This document shows, one piece after another, positions 1-7,808 of a stretch of DNA of 64,000 nucleotides (positions are counted from its first letter, which is position 1; every line of letters begins with the position of its first letter). The position numbers and the translations under genes were made by a program. The notes under the pieces were generated by a model. It saw only the letters and a program-made list of their open reading frames with translations. It made no database searches and had not been told where the DNA came from. The DNA is taken from contig JACRBL010000067.1 of NCBI GenBank assembly GCA_016234485.1, positions 62,001-126,000 of the forward strand, written 5' to 3'. This DNA comes from Chloroflexota bacterium (lineage in GTDB: Bacteria; Chloroflexota; Anaerolineae; Anaerolineales; Villigracilaceae).

Positions 1-62
1 TGCAACGGTTAATTTGTCTGTAATTATTATAGTGATTTAGAGACAAGTTACAAGAGGGAATC

Positions 63-91
63 TTGACAGCAACCTCCCAACACGATACCCT
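63..91 (+). promoter_or_regulatory. Promoter of recJ, predicted leaderless
   Basis: TTGACA at 63-68 and TACCCT at 86-91 are separated by 17 bases, and the recJ ATG begins only 6 bases after the -10 box. There is no Shine-Dalgarno sequence. Bases 1-62 show nothing else recognisable. Confidence 0.7.
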
Positions 92-97
92 TGCCCT

Positions 98-2410
98 ATG
101 ACTCGCTGGATTGATCCTCCTCCCATTGACATCCCCGCATCGTTGGAGGAATTAAACCTCCCCCCGCTCCTCGCGCGGACCTTGGCGGGGCGCGGCCTCA
201 CCGACGTTTCCTCCGCCCGCGCCTTCCTCCACCCCGATGAGATTCCGCCGACGCCGTATCCAAACATTGAATCAGCCTCGCAAGGAGGAATTTCCGAGGC
301 CGTAAATCGTGTCAATCTGGCTACGCGCAGAAACGAAACCATCTGTGTCTGGGGGGATTTTGATGTGGACGGACAAACATCCACCGCCCTGCTTGTGCAA
401 AAGTTGCGCTCGATCGGAGCGAAGGTGGTGTATTACGTTCCGATCCGCGGCAAGGAGAGTCACGGTGTCCATGTAGAGAGTCTCAAGCCCATTATTGACA
501 ACGGCGCGACGCTCATCGTCACTTGCGATACGGGTATCACCGCGCACGAAGCGATAGATTACGCCAACTCGCGCGGCGTGGACGTGATCGTCACCGACCA
601 TCACGATCTGGGCGAGACGCTCCCGAACGCGCAGGCCATCATCAACCCGAAGATGCTGCCCAAAGATCATCCGCTCGCGAATTTGGCGGGCGTGGGAGTG
701 GCGTATAAGTTTGCGGAGGCGATATTCGATACTCGAACATCGAACATCGAACATCGAATATCGAATATCGAATTACTAGATCTTGTTGCCCTCGGTTTGA
801 TTGCGGATGTGGCGCTGTTAAAGGGAGAGACGCGGTCGCTGGCACAAAAAGGAATCCAGAAACTGCGCGAGACGAAGAGGCTTGGGTTGCGCGTGATCGC
901 GGATCTGGCGGGCGCGAGCATGGACACGCTGACCGAGGAAACGATCGGCTTCACGTTTGCGCCGCGGCTTAACGCGCTGGGGCGGTTGGGAGACGCGAAT
1001 CCCGCGGTGGAATTGTTGCTCACCAATGATCCGCCGCGTGCGCGCGTGCTGGCCGCGCAGATCGAGGGGCTGAACGCGCGGAGGCGTATGCTAACCAGTC
1101 AAGTTTACGAAGCGGCGGAGGCGAAATTGCGCGCCGAACCTGCGTTGCTGGAGGAGCCTGTCATCGTACTATCGCATCCCAACTGGCCTGGCGGCGTGGT
1201 GGGAATCGTGGCGAATAAATTAGTGGATAGATATCACAAGCCCGCCATCCTGTTCAGCGAATCGGACGATGGCATCTTGCGCGGGTCGGCGCGCTCGGTA
1301 GAGGGACTCCACATCACGGAGGCCATCGCGACGCAGAAGGAGATTCTGCGCGGCTTCGGCGGGCATCCCATGGCGGCGGGGATGTCGCTGGAGGCGGCGC
1401 GGTTGGCGGAGTTTCGCCGCGGGTTGGGAAAAGCCGTCGAAGGGCAACTCGGCGCAAAGGTCAGAGAAGAAGCGACGTTGCAGATCGACGCGTGGGTCGG
1501 GCTGGAGGAGGTCACGCTTGAGTTGGCCGATCAGTTGGAAATGCTCGCTCCGTTCGGCGCGGGGAATCCCGAATTGACGTTGGCGGCGCGAGCGGTCACG
1601 TTCAAGTCTGCATCGGCGATCGGAAAAACGAAAGAGCATCTGCGGCTGAACGTGGAGGATGAAAACGGCGCCGCGCAGAGTTTGTTGTGGTGGGGCGGCG
1701 CGGGCGGAGAGTTGCCCGAGGCGGGGAGCAAAGTGGACGTGGCGTTTACGGTGCGCGGCAGTTCGTATCGCGGGCAGAGACAGGTGACGACGCAGTTCCA
1801 GGAATTTCGGTTGGTGGAGGAAAAGGTCATCGAAATTCGATCATCGAAATTCGATATTCGAGATATGCGCTTACAATCTTCAACTTTAAACCTTCAACCT
1901 TCCACTTTAATTTGGGCGGAGGGTCCCGACCGAGCGGCGGGAGTGACGCGCCTGGAATTGAAGCCCGCCGACGAACTGACGATCTACACCACTCCCCCAT
2001 CGCCTGCGGAGTTGCGAAAGGCGCTGGAGATCGTACAGCCGAAAATTGTGTACGTGTTTGCGAAGCGCCCGCTGGAGCAAAGACCCGATGAGTTTCTAAC
2101 GTACCTGGCGGGGCTGTGCAAATATGTCGTCAATCAACGCGGCGGAAAGACGACGGTGAGCGAATTGGCCGCCGCGTCCGCCGCGCGGGAGAGCGCCATC
2201 CGCGTGGGGTTGGAGTGGCTGGCCGCGGGAGGTCAATTGAGCGTGGAGGTGGATGAGGATGATGTCACGTTGACGAAAGAGGCGCAGGAGAAGAATCCAT
2301 ATTTGCAGGCGGAGTTGTTCGTGGCTCTGCGCGGGATTTTGAATGAGACGGTCGCGTATCGGAAGTTTTTGTCAACTTTAGAAGACGTAAAAACGATGTT
2401 TAATTCCTAA
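98..2410 (+). CDS. recJ: Single-stranded-DNA-specific exonuclease RecJ
   Basis: This cytoplasmic 5'-3' exonuclease degrades single-stranded DNA in recombination and mismatch repair. The 770-residue product has the DHH-family motifs: DFDVDGQTST near residue 88, VTDHHDLGE near 165, and a DHHA1-type GGHPMAAGMS near 423, followed by an OB-like region. It is longer than many RecJ proteins. Part of the excess is two segments that look like translated repeats: residues about 208-226, from an ATCGAA-rich repeat, and about 577-605, from an ATCGAAATTCGAT palindrome followed by AACCTTCAACCTTC-like DNA. Both stay in frame. The C-terminal 100 residues resemble a winged-helix extension. The start follows a consensus promoter by 6 bases, so the message is probably leaderless. 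The family call is secure; effects of the insertions are unknown. Confidence 0.95.
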   Translation: MTRWIDPPPIDIPASLEELNLPPLLARTLAGRGLTDVSSARAFLHPDEIPPTPYPNIESASQGGISEAVNRVNLATRRNETICVWGDFDVDGQTSTALLVQKLRSIGAKVVYYVPIRGKESHGVHVESLKPIIDNGATLIVTCDTGITAHEAIDYANSRGVDVIVTDHHDLGETLPNAQAIINPKMLPKDHPLANLAGVGVAYKFAEAIFDTRTSNIEHRISNIELLDLVALGLIADVALLKGETRSLAQKGIQKLRETKRLGLRVIADLAGASMDTLTEETIGFTFAPRLNALGRLGDANPAVELLLTNDPPRARVLAAQIEGLNARRRMLTSQVYEAAEAKLRAEPALLEEPVIVLSHPNWPGGVVGIVANKLVDRYHKPAILFSESDDGILRGSARSVEGLHITEAIATQKEILRGFGGHPMAAGMSLEAARLAEFRRGLGKAVEGQLGAKVREEATLQIDAWVGLEEVTLELADQLEMLAPFGAGNPELTLAARAVTFKSASAIGKTKEHLRLNVEDENGAAQSLLWWGGAGGELPEAGSKVDVAFTVRGSSYRGQRQVTTQFQEFRLVEEKVIEIRSSKFDIRDMRLQSSTLNLQPSTLIWAEGPDRAAGVTRLELKPADELTIYTTPPSPAELRKALEIVQPKIVYVFAKRPLEQRPDEFLTYLAGLCKYVVNQRGGKTTVSELAAASAARESAIRVGLEWLAAGGQLSVEVDEDDVTLTKEAQEKNPYLQAELFVALRGILNETVAYRKFLSTLEDVKTMFNS
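721..775. repeat. ATCGAA-type repeat inside recJ
   Basis: Reiterated TCGAACATCGAA / TCGAATATCGAA units lie inside recJ and translate as an extra loop (TRTSNIEHRISNIE) between the DHH core and the LLDLVALG segment. Such tracts are usually intergenic, so this looks like an in-frame insertion. Confidence 0.75.
1828..1912. repeat. Palindrome plus CTTCAAC-type repeat inside recJ
   Basis: The tract contains two copies of ATCGAAATTCGAT-like palindrome followed by CAACTTTAAACCTTCAACC-like low-complexity DNA. It is read in frame as a Ser/Leu-rich linker in the C-terminal half of RecJ. Confidence 0.7.
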
Positions 2411-2424
2411 ATATTTTTCCCTGA

Positions 2425-2430
2425 TACAAT
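2425..2430 (+). promoter_or_regulatory. -10 box of a predicted leaderless gene
   Basis: TACAAT ends 6 bases before the ATG at 2437. No Shine-Dalgarno sequence is present. The -35 region is weak. Confidence 0.55.
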
Positions 2431-2436
2431 TTCCGA

Positions 2437-2907
2437 ATGCCCAAACCCCTTATCATTACTTCTAACGATCTCATCCTCGAGAAACTTCCCTTCAAACCCT
2501 ATCGCGCCGCGAGGGAACGCAGGATGATTCCGTTTCTCCCCGAAGAGGGACAGCCGCAGACGCGCGTCATCGAGACGCGGAGCGGTCGGGTCTTAACCGT
2601 CAAGCGCGGCGATATCCTCATCAGCGAAATGGACACGCCAGAATTCGTCTGGCCTGTAGACGCGGCGATCTTCGAGGCTAGTTACGAGGTGATCCGCCCT
2701 GGCGTGTGCATCAAGCGCGCCATCTCCTGGCTGGCTCCGCTCACCGAGTTGACCGACGGCGACCCCGATCGTGAGGTGACCGTGGTGAGTCTGGAGGGCA
2801 CGAACACCGTCCGCGCGGGGGATTATTACCTTGCTAAAGGGGTGGCGGGCGAGATCTGGGCGTACGATGCAAAAAAAGTTGGCAAAATAATGAAACCCGT
2901 CGAGTGA
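2437..2907 (+). CDS. Conserved hypothetical protein, PGDYG-like
   Basis: The 156-residue soluble protein has no signal peptide or membrane segment. The pattern resembles small proteins with a PGDYG-type motif (here RAGDYYLAKGVAGE near residue 128), which are often annotated only by that motif. An earlier stretch reading TRSGRVLTVKRGDILISEM also looks like a beta-rich fold. No enzymatic function can be assigned. It stands alone between recJ, 26 bases upstream in the same direction, and a repeat element downstream. The start is chosen by the TACAAT box 6 bases upstream. Confidence 0.75.
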   Translation: MPKPLIITSNDLILEKLPFKPYRAARERRMIPFLPEEGQPQTRVIETRSGRVLTVKRGDILISEMDTPEFVWPVDAAIFEASYEVIRPGVCIKRAISWLAPLTELTDGDPDREVTVVSLEGTNTVRAGDYYLAKGVAGEIWAYDAKKVGKIMKPVE

Positions 2908-2913
2908 CCATAA

Positions 2914-3007
2914 ATTCCGTCACTGCGAGGAGGGTGATCTTCCCGACGAAGCAGTCCCCTTGCCATAAGCGGAGATTGCTTCGCAAAGAGCGCTCGCAAT
3001 GACGGAA
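2914..3007. repeat. R1 palindromic repeat, copy A
   Basis: This is an imperfect inverted repeat of about 94 bases with CCGTCA(C/T)TGCGAG at one end and CTCGCAATGACGG at the other. The interior carries CGACGAAGCA and GATTGCTTCG arms. It lies between convergent genes. Confidence 0.85.
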
Positions 3008-3043
3008 TCCACTATTATTTTCGCAAACCTTTATCTGCAAATT

Positions 3044-4228
3044 TTAGTTCGTTGTCGTCGGCGCTTCTTGCGGGGGAGTTTCTTTCGGTGCGGCGGATTC
3101 AGGAGCTACTGCTTCCGCCAGTTCTATCAGGGTTTGCGCCACCGTCTGGACTTTGCTGGTATCCACCACCCTCGCCTCGGGGATGGGGACTTCGGACGCG
3201 CTTTCCGCGGCGGACGCGTCCTCGCTCTCCTGCGCGTCCATCGACTCCTGGATGGCGCGGTCAATGACTCCCGAGCCTTTCTCGAACGCCGACTCAGTGA
3301 TGGCGGCCTGCATAGACTTCACGTATTCGGAATTTTGCGACCAAAGAATATTTTCGGTGTAGAAAACCATCTTGAAAAATTCCGAGTTTGTGCGATCATA
3401 GGGACTCAAATTCTCCCAGTGGCTATGAATGATGGTTAATTCGATCACGACCTTGCTGAAGTTTCTGATGATCGAATCGAGATTTCGCAGTTGTTGCCAG
3501 GAAAGAAATCCCGCCGCGATCGAAGACGTGAGAGCGACCCACAAACCAAGCGAGGGTCCCAGCGGCCAGGCCGCCAGTAGAGATCCCGCGCCGCCTGCCG
3601 CAAGAATCAATACTTGCAAACGCTTTCGCTCAAACTGATAACGAAGAGTCTTTTTGTTGTGCCATTTCAACTGATCGAGCAGGCGAAGCTTGAGATATTG
3701 ATCGCCATTTAAATCATTGAAGCCTTCATCGTCTTCGGGATCGTTCGGGTCGTAACGCGGCGGCACTCGGCCTTGATACTGCTCCATCACGAATTCCCCG
3801 CCCATACTGCGTTGCACGCTCCGCAAAATATCGGCGAGACGTTGCTCCAACCACGCGCGGCGGTTTGGATCGTTTTTGAGGATCGTTCGGAAGGTGTAAA
3901 TTTCCTTCTTGATTTCCTCTGCGCCCGCGCGCATCACCAGCCAATCGCCCTTGCCAAAAAATTTATTGGAGTAGGCCGCCAGCATGGAGCTTGCAATCGG
4001 AACAACGATCAATAATACTTTGATGGCGTCGTAGCCGAACCCCGGCCAATTCTCCGGATACACTTCGGTCAGGATGGCGAACAGGGTGGCAAAGAAGCCC
4101 AACAAAATCACCCAGCGGTATACGCGCTTTTGCGTATCTGAGCGGGTTTGTTCGCCCTCGTCCAATTGGGCGTAGTATCTCCAGGCGAGGTCCAGGATGG
4201 AGGTGGGGGATGGTGTGTTTTTTGTCAT
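3044..4228 (-). CDS. SLATT/DUF4231-like multi-pass membrane protein
   Basis: The 394-residue protein has a short cytoplasmic N-terminus and a first pair of membrane helices at about residues 34-52 and 67-89. A conserved-looking helical segment (RAGAEEIKKEIYTFRT) follows, then a second hydrophobic pair at about 205-245 and a long Ala/Pro/Glu-rich C-terminal tail. The arrangement resembles the SLATT/DUF4231 family, predicted to act as pore-forming effectors in bacterial conflict systems. It lies downstream of and co-directional with the TIR-WD40 gene, separated by an R1 repeat, so co-transcription is plausible but not shown. GAGGAAT lies about 8 bases before the ATG. The family call is by pattern only and moderately sure. 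Confidence 0.7.
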   Translation of the reverse strand: MTKNTPSPTSILDLAWRYYAQLDEGEQTRSDTQKRVYRWVILLGFFATLFAILTEVYPENWPGFGYDAIKVLLIVVPIASSMLAAYSNKFFGKGDWLVMRAGAEEIKKEIYTFRTILKNDPNRRAWLEQRLADILRSVQRSMGGEFVMEQYQGRVPPRYDPNDPEDDEGFNDLNGDQYLKLRLLDQLKWHNKKTLRYQFERKRLQVLILAAGGAGSLLAAWPLGPSLGLWVALTSSIAAGFLSWQQLRNLDSIIRNFSKVVIELTIIHSHWENLSPYDRTNSEFFKMVFYTENILWSQNSEYVKSMQAAITESAFEKGSGVIDRAIQESMDAQESEDASAAESASEVPIPEARVVDTSKVQTVAQTLIELAEAVAPESAAPKETPPQEAPTTTN

Positions 4229-4270
4229 GGGCAGATTCCTCTTTTTGCTGTTTCATAAATCGCAAGTTCC

Positions 4271-4396
4271 TCCGTCATTGCGAGGAGGGCGCTTTTCCCT
4301 ACGAAGCAATCTCCTCTCGTGGCGCGGGGATTGCTCACCTGCACTGCACCAAACGCAGTGCGGTGCAAGTGTCGCGAAGAGCGCTCGCAATGACGG
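4271..4396. repeat. R1 palindromic repeat, copy B, with nested R2
   Basis: The ends match the R1 family (CCGTCATTGCGAG ... CTCGCAATGACGG). A 36-base palindrome, R2, interrupts it at 4336-4371. Removing R2 restores the GATTGCT/TCGC junction seen uninterrupted in copy A. Confidence 0.85.
4336..4371. repeat. R2 36-base palindrome, copy 1 (nested in R1)
   Basis: It starts CACCTGCACTGCACC, ends GGTGCAAGTG, and has AAACGCA at the loop. It sits exactly inside R1 copy B. Confidence 0.85.
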
Positions 4397-4415
4397 GTGG
4401 TGGGCAGTAGCGAAA

Positions 4416-7400
4416 TTAATTTCCAATCGGCAGGTCGGGACAGATGGGCTGGTAGGATTCGTTGAGGAAGAGTTGCGCCCAAATCGTGTTGTTTAGATTT
4501 TCGGTCAGGCGGCGGCAGGCGGTTGAGATCAGATCGTCGGCGCGGGTGAAGGGGATGGAGGCGACGTCCCAAAATTCGACTACCTTGCGCGCGGCGGTGA
4601 CGAGGGTTTTGCCGTCAGACGAGAAATCTACGCTGGTGACTTTGTCCACATGTGGGAGGCGCGCGACTTCCTCGCCACGCGGAAGGTCGAACAGGTAGGC
4701 GAACGCGTCCGAACTGCCAACCGCGAGATAGTCGCCACTCGGGCTGAACGCAAGGGACATGGCCTGCCCGTTCACGTCAAAACGGAAAGCGGGCTGACCC
4801 TGCTCGGCGCTGTCCACATCCCAAACGTAGACCGAGCCACTGGCGCTTCCCGTGGCGAGCCAGGCGCCGTCCCGACTGAAACGGCCGGAGATGAGGTTCC
4901 CGCCCTGGGGTAAGGGTGACGCGATGAGTTTTCGGGTGGAGAGGTCCCAGAGCGCGGTCTGGTCCGTCCCGCCGACGGCCAGTCGTTTTCCGTCGGGGCT
5001 GAACGTCATAGAGTAGACGGGGTCGGATTCGAGCGTGAAGAGTTGCATCGGCTCGACGTTGTTCCAAAGCGCGGCCACGTCCCAAATGGTGACGCCGTCA
5101 TCGCCCGTGGTGGCAAGCCATAGGCTATCGGGGCTGAACGCAATTTCGTGGAGGCCGCCGACCGAGTTGATGACGAGCGGTTCTTCTTTCGGAGCGGTGA
5201 GGCTTTGCAGAATCACTTCGTTGTTGTTTGGAATGGCGACTGCGACCCACTCGGCGTTGGCGCTGATCGTCATCGAATAAGAGAGGTCGGGAGTTGAAAG
5301 AACCGCCTTGCCGCTGGCGCCCGCGTGATCGGTTTGGCTTTTTTCCGCGCCGACCAGCCAGATTTTTTTGTCGTCCGTGTTGACGAATAGCGAGTTTCCG
5401 TCCTGGCTGAAAATTGCCAGCCGCACATATTCGGGAAATTCGAGGTAGCCCACGCGCGCCGCAAGCGAGGAGACGTCCCAACGCTGGACGTTGCCTTCGT
5501 CGTCGGCGGTGAGCAAAATTTTTCCGTCGGCGCTGAAATCCAACGCCCAGCCCCTGGCTGAGAGGGGAATCTCCAACGCCTGCGCGCCCGTGGCAACCTC
5601 CCAAACACGAACGGTTTTGTCTTTGCCCGTGGATGCGATCCAACGCCCGTCGGGGCTGACGTTGACGGCTTGCGCGAAATCGGCGTGCGCCATGCGGCGG
5701 ATTTCTTTGCCCGTGGCCGTGTCCCACACGCGCACGGTGTTGTCATCCGAGGCGGTGACGAACCATTTGCCATCGGGCGAGAAGGCAGAGTCTTCCACCC
5801 AGTCGCCATGCGGCATGATAAATTTTTGTCCGCCGTCCACCAATTGAGCGAGACGCGCGGTGCTATCTGCCCCAGAGGAAAGAGCGAATTGATTGTTGGG
5901 GCTGAACGAGATCGTGAGGATCGCGTTCTTGTGCGAAGGCCCCACCGTATAAAACTGTTCCTGTAAATTCCAATAGCGGACTTCGCCCGCGGCTGTGCCG
6001 ATGCCCAACCATTTGCTATCGGGAGAAAAGACAGTGGTGTACACGCTACTGGACATCGTCACTCGGAACGGCTGGCGGTCGAGATCGGCCAGGATATAAA
6101 TGTTGACCACGCCGCTATCGAGTCCGACCGCGAGCCATTCATTGTTGGGGCTGATCGCCAAATCCCAAACGGGAGATTGGTAATCGAAGGCGCGGACAGG
6201 CTCGCCAGTGTCGGCGCTCCAGACATTCACTTTTCCATTTTCGCCACCTGTGAAAAGGAATTGATCGTTCAAGCCGAAGCGCGCGATGGTAACAACGTCG
6301 CCATGCTCCACGCAATATTTTTTCGAACCATCGTCCGCGTTCCAGACGCAGGCCGTCCCATCCTCGCTGGACGTGACAAACACGGAACGGTCGGCGCTAG
6401 CGCCGATGCTCCAAATGGATTTTGCCTGTTTCTGTTGAGAAAGCGGCGCGGTCAAAAAGCTCAGGTTGCGACGAAGAATATTTCCCGCCTGACTTTGCAC
6501 GCCCGCGGCTTTGGATGCCTCCGCCCGCTTCCACGCGTCGACAGCGAGCAGGGTACTGATATCCAAAAAGCCGCCGCGGCTCTGATAAATTTGCGCGTTC
6601 GCCACACTGCGTTGGGCTTTGGCGGTGGCTTCGTTTCGTTCTGCAACGGCGCGTTGTTCTTCCGCAATCCCCTTCTGTTCTAAAGCAAGCGCGCGCTGTT
6701 GTTCGGCAACTTCCTTCTGTTGTTGAGCGAACGCGGCATTTTGTTCGGCCAAAATCTCATTGGCAATTGCAAGGTTTCTCTGCCCCAGCGCGACCAACCC
6801 CAGCGCGATGCTGACCACGAGCGCGACGCCGATGCCGATGATGATGTTGCGTTGACGCTGTCCTGCCGCCTTTCGGCTGGCCTGGATGAATTCCACCTGC
6901 ACAGGCGAGACGCTTAACGCCGCCGTCATCGCGGACGCGCCCAGCCAGCGTTCGCTCTCTTCGATGTCGGAACCATAGAGAAGATAACTGGAATTCCGCT
7001 TTTTCGCGTCCCACTCCAAGGCGCGTTGCAGGATGCGGGTATGTTGGCGCACCCACTCCAGGTCCGTGTTGATCGCTTCCAAAAGGGCGCGGAAGGCGTC
7101 GTCGTAAGTGTCGGTCGGACGCATGTAAATCCAGTTGGGGACGCGCAGTCGCTTGTCCATGGGCGCGCCGCTGGGCAAAGGCACGATGACTACGGGAATC
7201 AATTTCTTGTTGTGCTTCAGCGCCCATTCCAGCTCTTCCCCGCAAACTTTGGACGTGATCGAACCTGGGCTGAGAAGAAATAAAAACGCGTCGGCCGCTT
7301 CGATGGCGCGTTTGACCTCGGCGCGCCAATCGGCGGCGGGAGGGATATCCTGCCAGTCCACCCAGACATCCATCTCCTTTTTTATCAAGCCATCGTGAAA

Positions 7401-7481
7401 CTTGCGTACAAATTCCTTCTCCTCGTGAGCATAGGAAATGAAGACGTGCGTTTTATTGGCGGATGGGTTGTTTTCGGTCAT
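4416..7481 (-). CDS. TIR domain / transmembrane / coiled-coil / WD40 repeat protein
   Basis: The 1021-residue protein begins with a TIR domain (about 10-140; THVFISYAHEEKEF). The SxxxxxxxCxxEL pattern is kept, with C80 and E83; E83 would be the catalytic Glu of NAD-cleaving TIRs. One membrane helix follows at about 212-233, then a Gln/Glu/Ala coiled coil at about 240-305, a helical ALLAVDAW-type segment, and WD40 repeats from about 345 to 985 (VWDTATGKE, RVWEVATG, FSPDGKW). The C-terminal tail ends with a CRRLTENLN...CPDLP pattern typical of WD40-containing STAND-like sensors. No NB-ARC or NACHT ATPase domain is visible. A cytoplasmic, membrane-anchored sentinel role is inferred. The ATG at 7481 is preferred over an upstream TTG; AGGA lies 7 bases before it. 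Confidence 0.88.
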   Translation of the reverse strand: MTENNPSANKTHVFISYAHEEKEFVRKFHDGLIKKEMDVWVDWQDIPPAADWRAEVKRAIEAADAFLFLLSPGSITSKVCGEELEWALKHNKKLIPVVIVPLPSGAPMDKRLRVPNWIYMRPTDTYDDAFRALLEAINTDLEWVRQHTRILQRALEWDAKKRNSSYLLYGSDIEESERWLGASAMTAALSVSPVQVEFIQASRKAAGQRQRNIIIGIGVALVVSIALGLVALGQRNLAIANEILAEQNAAFAQQQKEVAEQQRALALEQKGIAEEQRAVAERNEATAKAQRSVANAQIYQSRGGFLDISTLLAVDAWKRAEASKAAGVQSQAGNILRRNLSFLTAPLSQQKQAKSIWSIGASADRSVFVTSSEDGTACVWNADDGSKKYCVEHGDVVTIARFGLNDQFLFTGGENGKVNVWSADTGEPVRAFDYQSPVWDLAISPNNEWLAVGLDSGVVNIYILADLDRQPFRVTMSSSVYTTVFSPDSKWLGIGTAAGEVRYWNLQEQFYTVGPSHKNAILTISFSPNNQFALSSGADSTARLAQLVDGGQKFIMPHGDWVEDSAFSPDGKWFVTASDDNTVRVWDTATGKEIRRMAHADFAQAVNVSPDGRWIASTGKDKTVRVWEVATGAQALEIPLSARGWALDFSADGKILLTADDEGNVQRWDVSSLAARVGYLEFPEYVRLAIFSQDGNSLFVNTDDKKIWLVGAEKSQTDHAGASGKAVLSTPDLSYSMTISANAEWVAVAIPNNNEVILQSLTAPKEEPLVINSVGGLHEIAFSPDSLWLATTGDDGVTIWDVAALWNNVEPMQLFTLESDPVYSMTFSPDGKRLAVGGTDQTALWDLSTRKLIASPLPQGGNLISGRFSRDGAWLATGSASGSVYVWDVDSAEQGQPAFRFDVNGQAMSLAFSPSGDYLAVGSSDAFAYLFDLPRGEEVARLPHVDKVTSVDFSSDGKTLVTAARKVVEFWDVASIPFTRADDLISTACRRLTENLNNTIWAQLFLNESYQPICPDLPIGN

Positions 7482-7516
7482 CACCTGATCCTGTAACAAT
7501 AAAGGTCGGCGATTTA

Positions 7517-7555
7517 CACCTGCCTTGGTACGGCTTAAGCCGCACGGCGCCAGGG
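7517..7555. repeat. R3 palindrome, free-standing copy
   Basis: About 39 bases begin CACCTGCC, have GGTACGGCTTAAGCCGCAC at the centre and end GCGCCAGGG. The reverse complement is nested in R1 copy F at 46033-46071. It shares the CACCTGC end with R2. Confidence 0.8.
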
Positions 7556-7702
7556 AATCGCCTCAACGGTTACAAAGTCCCAGAGGGATGCTTCGCGATC
7601 AGCCTGCGCTGACTTGATTGCCTATAAATCTGATGCATTATATCTTGTTTCCATTGCCCGAAAGGTTTTTTGTGCACGCAAAGGTTGTCAGCACGACAAG
7701 CA

Positions 7703-7763
7703 GCCCTCCCCCGGCCCCCTCGCGAAGCGCCCTGTGGGGCTCCCAAAAATCGAGAGAGGGGAG
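7703..7763. repeat. R5-type C-rich/G-rich palindrome
   Basis: CCCTCCCCCGGCCCC followed at a distance by GAGAGAGGGGAG. It belongs to the same loose family as the elements at 11481-11520, 18741-18799 and 35162-35221. Confidence 0.6.
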
Positions 7764-7770
7764 ATACGAA

Positions 7771-7804
7771 AAGCCCCAAAGGTCTCGTGAACCTTCGGGG
7801 CTTC
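7771..7804 (-). terminator. Intrinsic terminator of the MoaD-AOR operon
   Basis: On the minus strand GAAGCCCCGAAGGTT pairs with AACCTTTGGGGCTTTTC just after the AOR stop codon. The plus strand also ends in a short T-rich tract. Confidence 0.8.
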
Positions 7805-7808
7805 TCAT

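Larger units (their letters stand above)
7500..7808. other. Gene-free spacer of 309 bases filled with repeats
   Basis: The spacer between the TIR-WD40 and AOR genes holds an R3 palindrome (7517-7555), an R5-type C-rich/G-rich palindrome (about 7703-7763) and the AOR terminator (7771-7804). I see no gene in it. Confidence 0.75.
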
